From JBHPCZ01 sp042573625 (GTDB taxonomy: Bacteria > Desulfobacterota > Desulfobacteria > Desulfobacterales > UBA11574), in the NCBI GenBank assembly GCA_042573625.1, contig JBHPCZ010000051.1, forward strand, positions 1 to 22,487: a stretch of DNA of 22,487 nucleotides, given 5' to 3'. Of this stretch, positions 16,168 to 22,487 are shown piece by piece. Under the pieces are notes generated by a model. That model did not search any database. It was not told the origin of the DNA and saw nothing but the letters and a program-made list of their open reading frames with translations. Within the stretch, counting starts at the first letter, position 1. Each line of letters begins with the position of its first letter. The translations under genes were made by a program, and so were the position numbers.

Positions 16168-17072
16168 ATATTGTCTTTATAACCGGTTCCCCGAGATCGG
16201 GAACAACCATTTTGGGGAATATACTCAACTGCCATAAACAAATAGCGGAGTGGTATGAACCTTACTATTTATGGGGGTCATATTTTCCGGACAAAGAAAA
16301 CGATATATGGTCTGACAGACGTCTAAATGATCAAATTATACAAAAAATTCGAAGAGAATATAGACTTTTTTCAAAAAAGGCAAACAAGCCGATCGTACTG
16401 GACAAATCGCATAGATATGCATTCAATGTGAAAATTGTTCAGGATATTATACCCGAAGCAAAGTGGATCCATATTCTTCGAGACGGACGGGATGTGACGC
16501 TGTCGATCCAAAAAGAATGGGCCAAACGAAAACACATGGTAAAGCAAAAAGATTTTCTGATGCTTTTTCAGACAGCCATCAACATGTTAAAGCGGCAACC
16601 TTTCTGGCGGTATCGTTTGATGGCAGTTTTATATGAAATAAACTCAAATCCATCCATCAACCCTTTGCGCTACCTGAATAAAGCCAAGTGGAACGGTAAA
16701 ACAGGATGGGGGCTAAGATTCGAAAATTGGCAAAAATATCTTCAAACACACTCAACATTGCAATTCAATGCCATGCAGTGGGTCAAAGCTGTTGAGGCGG
16801 TTAAAAAAAATTGGATGTTCATACCTGAACAAAATAAAGTTGAAATTCGATATGAAGATCTTCTATCAACGCCTCAAAATACATTATTAAAGGTGTTTGA
16901 TACACTGGAAGTTGACCCAACGCATGATTTTTTTAAAAGTATTCCAAAACTAAAAAAAGACAATATCAATAAATGGGTAAAAGAATTCACCGATGAAGAT
17001 ATTATTCAAATCAAACCCATCCTCTCCCCAACGATTAATACTTTAGGTTATGCCCCTCATAATAGGTGGTGA
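16164..17072 (+). CDS. Sulfotransferase family protein (third)
   Basis: The 302-residue protein shows the PAPS loop SPRSGTT (9-15) and the 3'-phosphate region HILRDGRDVTLSI (103-115; R106, S114), with KPIVLDKSHRYAFN (75-88) before it. No signal peptide or membrane helix is seen. It is translationally coupled to the DUF2304 gene through ATGA. The family resemblance is strong, but the acceptor cannot be read. The protein differs clearly from the other sulfotransferases in the window, suggesting different acceptors or positions rather than a recent tandem duplication. Confidence 0.87.
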   Translation: MNIVFITGSPRSGTTILGNILNCHKQIAEWYEPYYLWGSYFPDKENDIWSDRRLNDQIIQKIRREYRLFSKKANKPIVLDKSHRYAFNVKIVQDIIPEAKWIHILRDGRDVTLSIQKEWAKRKHMVKQKDFLMLFQTAINMLKRQPFWRYRLMAVLYEINSNPSINPLRYLNKAKWNGKTGWGLRFENWQKYLQTHSTLQFNAMQWVKAVEAVKKNWMFIPEQNKVEIRYEDLLSTPQNTLLKVFDTLEVDPTHDFFKSIPKLKKDNINKWVKEFTDEDIIQIKPILSPTINTLGYAPHNRW

Positions 17073-17169
17073 ATAAGCAGGATTAAACGGGATGGACGAT
17101 TAACACACAATAAATCATTGAATTTTTAAAAAGAAGATATTCCTTAATTGTTACATTGGTGAAAAAAGA

Positions 17170-18213
17170 ATGTCAAACCTGCGAATTATCGGACTTATTA
17201 TCGGTCTTATCGGTTTAATATCCACCTTTCTAATCTTTAGGGGGCCTAAATGGAAAAGATCGAACTTCATCTTTTTCTCCTTTTTCAATTTTTCTTTGAT
17301 TGTCATAACCGTTAATCCCAATGCTGTTAATTTTCTTCGAGACCTTCTATCTCTACAGAAATACCAGTACGGCAGGCTTATCGCCTTGATGATCTTCACC
17401 AACATTTTCCTCATGTTTTTTTCTTTTTATACCCAATCCAAACTGGAAAAAATTCGTCTCCAGTTCGATCAACTGGTCCGAAACATGGGATCTGATTATC
17501 TGGATAAGCATATTGATATTGATGGAAAGATCAAACCGATTATGATTGTAATGCCCGCTTATAATGAAATGGAAAATTTAACCGACCTTCTCCCTAAAAT
17601 TCCTGCCCGAATTAAAGAAACGGATGTCGGCGTACTGGTTGTTGATGACGGGAGCGAGGACGGGACTAAAGAGGTCGTTACCCAACACGGGCACCTGGTC
17701 GTATCGAATCTGGTTAACCGGGGAGGGGGGGCGGCACTTCGTCTAGGATATGATATCTTAAAGAAAGGCGGCGCACATATCTGTATTACCATGGATGCAG
17801 ATGGACAACACCTGCCCGAAGAGATCGAAAAGCTTGTTTTACCCATTTTAAATGACCAGTATGATTTTGTCATCGGTTCACGCATTCTTGGGGATAGAGA
17901 GAAAGATAGCCCCTTTAGAATTTTAGGGGTATATTTTTTTGGTATGCTGATCAGCCTGCTGCTCGGGAAAAAAATCACCGACCCTTCCAGCAATTTCAGG
18001 GCATTCAAAATGGATGCAATGGCGTCCATACACTTATATGAAGATCAATATCATACCAGCGAGTTAATCATCGAGGCGGTTAAAAAAGGAATGCGAATCG
18101 GAGAAGTTCCCATTACCATTTTAAAACGGAAATACGGTAAAAGTAAAAAAGGAAAAGACATAATATATGGATTTCATTTCGCCAAAACGATTATAAAAAC
18201 CTGGTGGAGATGA
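17170..18213 (+). CDS. DUF2304-GT2 fusion glycosyltransferase
   Basis: The 347-residue protein joins a DUF2304-like membrane part (about 1-107: hydrophobic segments near 5-23, 33-48 and 70-87, then a charged helix) to a GT2 catalytic domain (about 122-347). The GT2 part shows VVMPAYNEMEN-type entry (IVMPAYNE, 126-133), VVDDGSEDGT (157-166) and the metal motif D209-A-D211 in MDADGQH. DPSSNFRAF and GEVPITILKRKYGKSKKGKD end the domain in DPM-like style. It probably makes a polyprenyl-phosphate sugar at the membrane. The gene runs into the GT-C/TPR gene with a 4-bp overlap, which suggests the product is passed to it. Confidence 0.9.
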   Translation: MSNLRIIGLIIGLIGLISTFLIFRGPKWKRSNFIFFSFFNFSLIVITVNPNAVNFLRDLLSLQKYQYGRLIALMIFTNIFLMFFSFYTQSKLEKIRLQFDQLVRNMGSDYLDKHIDIDGKIKPIMIVMPAYNEMENLTDLLPKIPARIKETDVGVLVVDDGSEDGTKEVVTQHGHLVVSNLVNRGGGAALRLGYDILKKGGAHICITMDADGQHLPEEIEKLVLPILNDQYDFVIGSRILGDREKDSPFRILGVYFFGMLISLLLGKKITDPSSNFRAFKMDAMASIHLYEDQYHTSELIIEAVKKGMRIGEVPITILKRKYGKSKKGKDIIYGFHFAKTIIKTWWR

Positions 18214-20912
18214 TTCATAAAATGAAAAGCATGTTCAATCGACTTTCTATCATTCCACTTTGGCCATTTCTCCTTATCTTAGGAATCATCACTTTTTTCG
18301 CACACCCCATTTTTTTCCCTTCAGATCTTAAAGTTTATGCCTGTAATGCCTTAAACTTTTACCTGGGAAAAGGATATACTAATATAGACGGATCCCTTAT
18401 ATTTTTCCGCGCGCCGCTCTTTCCTTTATTAATTTCAATAAGCTACTGGCTTTTTGGTGTTTCTCACGTGAGCACGTTTTGGGTCATCAAGATTTTTTGT
18501 GTGCTGAACCCGCTCATCGTCTATGCCATCGGAACCCGGTTTTTTAATAAGCGGGTCGGTGTTTCAGCAGCTTTTCTAATTTTAACCTCCTATGCTATCA
18601 ATTTTTTGTCATTCCGACATATTGACGCCATCTGGCCGTTTTTTATTCTTCTTTCCACTCTATTTTTCTACCTTGGTTTTGAGAAAAACAAAACCCGCTT
18701 CTTTATACTGGCCGGTATTGGCCTTGCTTTGTCCTATCTTGTTAAGGAGGCGTCCTTTCTTTTTTTTCCTGTACCCTTTTTGATGTTTGTTTTTGTAAAA
18801 GATTATCGAAAAATTTCCTTTTTGAAAAATGCTCTTTGGGGCTATTTGGCATCATTTGTCGTGATACTGCCATGGCCGATTTATATATTCTCAACCCATG
18901 AGGCACCCAACTTGCTCATGCTTCTTGGAAGAGGTGGAACTCGTAAATTTTATCAAATAACCAATCCATCCGGACCGGGTGACTGGGGCAATCTGCCACT
19001 ACTTGCCTTGGGCAAATTAAAAACTCTGTTTTCAGGATTCCTGCAATTTTATCACGGAACAGGTATTTCCCTGGACCAGTGGTTTATCCTAGCTCCTTTA
19101 TTTATTATTGCCTGGTTATATGTTTTTTCCGGCGCCATTCAAGGCAATAAACATTTACGAATACTTACCATTCTTTTCCTGCTGTATACTCCGATTATAT
19201 ATTTCCAGGGTGCTCGCAATATGCGCATTGGTCAATCAGCTATCATCTATCTGCTATCTTATCTGGCATTGGCGGCGTCTATGGATTCTTTCCTCAAAAT
19301 GGTTTCCGTTAAGATTAAAAGGATCGCAAACAATGATACATTGGTTTTTTCGTCATTAATTGCATGCCTGGTCGTGATACAAGTATTCGTAAACTTCAGA
19401 AGCGATCTTGGCTACAAAACATTTTTTCTTAAAAATCAATGGCGCGAAATATTCTCTGGCAATACATACGGTGCAGGACCGTATGGCCCCAATTCTATTG
19501 CCGGCGACAAAGAACTGTTAGGTATCATCCGGCAATACTCAACGCCACCAAACAGACTCTATATGGCCATCACAAATAGGAGCCTGGCCAAAGAAAGCTA
19601 TTTTAGCCTGAAAACAGGGCATAGGGTATATTATCACTTTCAAAGCCAGATCGACAATTACCCCATGCAGATGGCAGAACTTCGACCTGATGAACAGCCT
19701 ATATATATAACAGTAAGAAAATTAGCTGGAATGAAGCCACACATTTTGAAAGCGATTTATTTGTCTCAACTTCTGGAAATGATACAAAAGGATGGGGTTA
19801 CACATGTTCTTGTTGAGCGCTTTAACAGAGAGACCGGAGGTAACCGGGGGTTGGACAAATATTTTTCTGCATACCCGGATTTTAAAAGAATACCTTTGCC
19901 ACTTGAGGAATTCAGTATTTACGAAGTATTGCCCAATGCAGCCATATCAACACCACCGGACTTGCCTCCGATAATGGATATTGAATCGCTAAACACACTT
20001 TTTTCAATAAGCTCTGAAAAAAGTCGAAAAAATTTAGCGTTTTTAAAAAAATGTTTTAAAATTTTACATCCGACTAACCCCTGTGAAACGTCGGAAAACA
20101 AATCTATAAATCGGGTTTATGATTCAGATGAAAACAACCTAAAAGCCTCTTTTCTAAATAACGCCGGGATGAAAAGTTTATATAACGGCAATCACGAAAA
20201 AGCGATAGAATCCTTTAAAGAGTCGATCTGCTTTAATCCTGATTTTGCAGAAGCGTATAGAAACTTGTTTTATACTACTGCAATTATGGAGCGCCAAAAA
20301 GCCATCGCTTTAAAGCCTGAAAATCCCGTCAGCTATTTTCATTATGCCATTTTTCTTCAAAGAAATGGATTTTACGAAACCGCATTATTTAATATTAACA
20401 AGGCGGTTACTCTTGATCCAAAATATGCGGAAGCCTATGTCGCATTGGGCACTATTTATACAAAACAAAACAAATATAACGAGGCAATTGACGCATTCCA
20501 AAAGGCCACGACAATTTATAAGGATTTCGTAGGTTCTCGAAAAAATTGGATGATTTACATGAACTATGTTTTGATTGGAGATTCATATTTAAAACTTGGA
20601 AAACCATTAAAGGCGCGGAAATCCTATAAACGCGCCATCCTTGCTCAATCTGAACCTAAATACAAGATACAAGCATATTTCAAGCTGGGGGTTTTATGCA
20701 ACAAACTAAATGATTACCCATCAGCAATAGAAAATCTTCAAATGGCTGTACAATTGAATCCCAATTCCGCTGAGGCTTACTATCTCCTTTCTCAAACCCA
20801 TCTGATTCTCGGAGACAAAAACAAAGCTTCAAAGCATTTCAAAAAGCTTAAAAAAATAAAGCCGACACTTGCAGATAAGTTAAACCGGGAATCAGGATGG
20901 GTACTGGAGTGA
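18210..20912 (+). CDS. GT-C membrane glycosyltransferase fused to a TPR domain
   Basis: The 900-residue protein starts with about ten membrane segments (residues about 15-390) in the style of ArnT/PMT GT-C enzymes. An acidic residue (D39) in the first outside loop after FFAHPIFFPSD is the likely catalytic base. A large extracytoplasmic segment (about 400-600) follows, then at least five TPR-like repeats (about 630-890, for example NAGMKSLYNGNHEKAIESF and ALGTIYTKQNKYNEAIDAF). These enzymes take sugars from polyprenyl phosphate, here probably made by the GT2 genes. The TPR part may hold partner proteins or acceptors. One repeat near residues 665-690 looks shortened. I take the ATG at 18210, overlapping the previous stop by 4 bp; a GTG 6 bp upstream and an ATG at 18222 are alternatives. 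Confidence 0.85.
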   Translation: MIHKMKSMFNRLSIIPLWPFLLILGIITFFAHPIFFPSDLKVYACNALNFYLGKGYTNIDGSLIFFRAPLFPLLISISYWLFGVSHVSTFWVIKIFCVLNPLIVYAIGTRFFNKRVGVSAAFLILTSYAINFLSFRHIDAIWPFFILLSTLFFYLGFEKNKTRFFILAGIGLALSYLVKEASFLFFPVPFLMFVFVKDYRKISFLKNALWGYLASFVVILPWPIYIFSTHEAPNLLMLLGRGGTRKFYQITNPSGPGDWGNLPLLALGKLKTLFSGFLQFYHGTGISLDQWFILAPLFIIAWLYVFSGAIQGNKHLRILTILFLLYTPIIYFQGARNMRIGQSAIIYLLSYLALAASMDSFLKMVSVKIKRIANNDTLVFSSLIACLVVIQVFVNFRSDLGYKTFFLKNQWREIFSGNTYGAGPYGPNSIAGDKELLGIIRQYSTPPNRLYMAITNRSLAKESYFSLKTGHRVYYHFQSQIDNYPMQMAELRPDEQPIYITVRKLAGMKPHILKAIYLSQLLEMIQKDGVTHVLVERFNRETGGNRGLDKYFSAYPDFKRIPLPLEEFSIYEVLPNAAISTPPDLPPIMDIESLNTLFSISSEKSRKNLAFLKKCFKILHPTNPCETSENKSINRVYDSDENNLKASFLNNAGMKSLYNGNHEKAIESFKESICFNPDFAEAYRNLFYTTAIMERQKAIALKPENPVSYFHYAIFLQRNGFYETALFNINKAVTLDPKYAEAYVALGTIYTKQNKYNEAIDAFQKATTIYKDFVGSRKNWMIYMNYVLIGDSYLKLGKPLKARKSYKRAILAQSEPKYKIQAYFKLGVLCNKLNDYPSAIENLQMAVQLNPNSAEAYYLLSQTHLILGDKNKASKHFKKLKKIKPTLADKLNRESGWVLE

Positions 20913-20970
20913 TCGGCAGCTTTGCAATCTACCGGTAGGCCTTGAACTTAAACTGGAAAGTATTTCAAAG

Positions 20971-21873
20971 ATGAATAGATGCCGGCTGTGCGGAAAAATA
21001 GAAATGACGACAATTCTCCCAAACTTACGTTCCAGTTTAAACGAAGAGTTTTGTCTGCAAAAGTGTAAAGAATGCTTTTTTATCACACTGGCCCCCCTGC
21101 CCGATGATCAGGTATTAGAAAAGTATTATAATCGAGATTACTGGGATGAAGAGAGTACTTCTACTTCGAAACATTTAAACCATTTTTTTGCTTTAAGGAT
21201 GGGTGGCGTTGTTCGAGAATTAAAAAGACTTATACCTGAAAACGGTCGCATATTAGACTGGGGTGCCGGCGATGGGTCATTTGTAAGACTCCTGAACAAA
21301 AAAGGTTTTTCAGCCTATGGAATTGATAAATTCAGTACGGCTTGTGATGAAACAATGATATTTTCGTCAACGATTCATGATACACCGTTTGCATCTCGCT
21401 ACTTTGATTGCATAACAAGCTTCCACGTTCTCGAGCACTTGAAAGATCCAAAGGATTCAGTGAAATCCGCTTTCAACCTGCTCAAACCAGGCGGAATCTT
21501 CATTTGTGAAGTCCCCAATATCTCGTCGTTTCAATACAATTTTTTTAGAGAAAAATGGCAGCCGTTGGAGATCCCATTCCATGTAAATCATTTCAGTCCG
21601 GATACGTTGTCAAAACTTTTCAATGACACGGTTAACAGCAACATTATAAAGATGTCCTATTTTTCTCATCGGGTGTCCCCCAGCGCTTTATTGCTGTCAA
21701 TATTCCCCCTTTTTTCACCAAAGCAAGTCCGAAGAAAATATGGAGGAAGATACCCCTTGATTCTGAAAATTATATATCTGTTGTTTCAGTTGGCCGTTTA
21801 TCCTCTGGCCATGGCAGAAGCGTCTTTCCGACGAGGTGGAATAGTAAGATTCTACCTGAAAAAACAAGAATAA
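20971..21873 (+). CDS. Class I SAM-dependent methyltransferase with N-terminal zinc ribbon
   Basis: The 300-residue protein begins with a likely zinc ribbon (C4, C7, C32, C35), as often seen in methyltransferases of sugar and surface-glycan clusters. The SAM motif I is DWGAGDGS (96-103), with the acidic D120 after motif II. Later come FHVLEHL (151-157), LKPGG (171-175) and NHFS (206-209). A C-terminal hydrophobic stretch (about 268-288) suggests membrane contact. Methylation of a sugar hydroxyl or amine is inferred from context. It starts 58 bp after the TPR gene. The ribosome site is weak, so the exact start is less sure than the family. Confidence 0.88.
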   Translation: MNRCRLCGKIEMTTILPNLRSSLNEEFCLQKCKECFFITLAPLPDDQVLEKYYNRDYWDEESTSTSKHLNHFFALRMGGVVRELKRLIPENGRILDWGAGDGSFVRLLNKKGFSAYGIDKFSTACDETMIFSSTIHDTPFASRYFDCITSFHVLEHLKDPKDSVKSAFNLLKPGGIFICEVPNISSFQYNFFREKWQPLEIPFHVNHFSPDTLSKLFNDTVNSNIIKMSYFSHRVSPSALLLSIFPLFSPKQVRRKYGGRYPLILKIIYLLFQLAVYPLAMAEASFRRGGIVRFYLKKQE

Positions 21874-21911
21874 TTATTCTGGTTTCGACCAGCTCAAAGG
21901 TTGACAAATCA

Positions 21912-22487
21912 ATGATGCCAAATTTTCTAATCGTAGGAGCCGCTAAATCCGGCACAACCTCCTTATACAGCTATTTAAACCAGCATCCGGACATCTTTAT
22001 GCCCAAATGGAAAGAGCTCTCCTTTTTCATCGGGGATCCCGCCGGACCTATTCACAAAGTAAAAAAGCCTGAGTTTTTCCTTAGGGTATTTGCCACAGTA
22101 GCAAATCAAACTGCAGTCGGTGAAGCATCAACCAGCTATTTATATGATGAATCAGCTCCGAAACGGATTAAGGAGGTTTTGGGAGCAATAAAAATCATTA
22201 TTGTCCTCAGGAATCCGGTTGACATGGCATATTCCCTGTACAACCATCAGGTCCGTAAAGAAGGGGAGACATTAGAAAATTTTGAAGCGGCCCTTGAAGC
22301 TGAGGCGGACAGGATCAGAGACCCGATATTCAGAAAAAAATGCTACGGATGGCATGCCAATTACTATTACTATCACAGAGGACTTTATTATGAGCAGGTG
22401 AAACGCTACCTTGATGTGTTTGGTAATGAAAACGTAATTATTTTTTTGTTTGAAGACCTTGCGGATGATTCAATCCGGGTTGCTCAA
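21912..22487 (+). CDS. Sulfotransferase (fourth), 3' end cut by the window
   Basis: An open frame of 192 codons runs to the window edge with no stop. It is a sulfotransferase of the heparan-sulfate/NodH-like sort. The PAPS loop is GAAKSGTTSLYSYL (9-22), the family segment NQHPDIFMPKWKE follows, and the 3'-phosphate region is VLRNPVDMAYSLYNHQ (98-113). GWHANYYYYHRGLYYEQ (146-162) and the FEDL strand (180-183) are also typical. It is translated in the same direction as the methyltransferase and lies 38 bp after it. AAGG sits 11 nt before the first ATG; the next codon is also ATG. Its lysine-type loop (AKSGTT) differs from the arginine-type loops of the other three. Confidence 0.92.
   Translation, partial: MMPNFLIVGAAKSGTTSLYSYLNQHPDIFMPKWKELSFFIGDPAGPIHKVKKPEFFLRVFATVANQTAVGEASTSYLYDESAPKRIKEVLGAIKIIIVLRNPVDMAYSLYNHQVRKEGETLENFEAALEAEADRIRDPIFRKKCYGWHANYYYYHRGLYYEQVKRYLDVFGNENVIIFLFEDLADDSIRVAQ

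Noticed and set aside
18204..18209. GTG start two codons upstream of the GT-C/TPR gene start
   Set aside because: The ATG at 18210 gives the same ATGA overlap seen at three other junctions in the cluster; the GTG adds only two residues and has no better ribosome site.

Overview
The window looks like chromosomal DNA from a Gram-negative bacterium, most plausibly a member of the Desulfobacterota (Desulfobacterales-like). This is inferred from the gene content (GatCAB, a MutL with its endonuclease motif, an argS/SPOR/gatC run, a CBS-CBS-ACT protein) and from the unusual intergenic repeats. No rRNA or tRNA is present to settle it.

Left part (1-7.8 kb, all on the minus strand). In transcription order the genes are argS, a membrane-anchored SPOR-domain protein, gatC, gatA, an unannotated 59-residue small protein, and mutL. 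These are housekeeping genes for tRNA charging, tRNA-dependent amidation, envelope/division and mismatch repair. Most gaps between them are filled by long imperfect palindromes of about 100-420 bp. The palindrome arms are short tandem repeats of 7, 8 or 9 nt built on CGAA, CACGAAG, CACAGAG or CACAAAG, facing each other in inverted orientation. Two palindromes, plus a half copy at the left window edge, also share a related inner core, in opposite orientations. The core therefore behaves like a dispersed non-coding element. This is the most unusual structural signal in the window.

Middle (7.8-8.9 kb). A short palindrome lies in the divergent region between argS and a plus-strand gene for an AcuB-like CBS-CBS-ACT regulatory protein.

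Right part (8.9 kb to the end, all on the plus strand). This is a surface-glycan or glycolipid assembly cluster. It encodes a nucleotide-sugar epimerase, a PLP sugar aminotransferase, a FemAB/GNAT-like acyltransferase, three complete sulfotransferases and a fourth cut by the window edge. It also encodes a flippase-like LPG-synthase-type membrane protein, a DPM-like GT2 glycosyltransferase, a stand-alone DUF2304 membrane protein, a DUF2304-GT2 fusion, a GT-C membrane glycosyltransferase fused to a TPR domain, and a class I methyltransferase. Several neighbours overlap by 4 bp (ATGA), which suggests translational coupling in sub-blocks.

Together these suggest the following route: make an amino sugar, acylate it, transfer polyprenyl-phosphate-linked sugars in the membrane, and decorate the product with sulfate and methyl groups. 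The sulfated product is an inference. A high density of sulfotransferases in a probable sulfate reducer is the main biological point of interest here. No transposase, CRISPR array, tRNA or rRNA was found.
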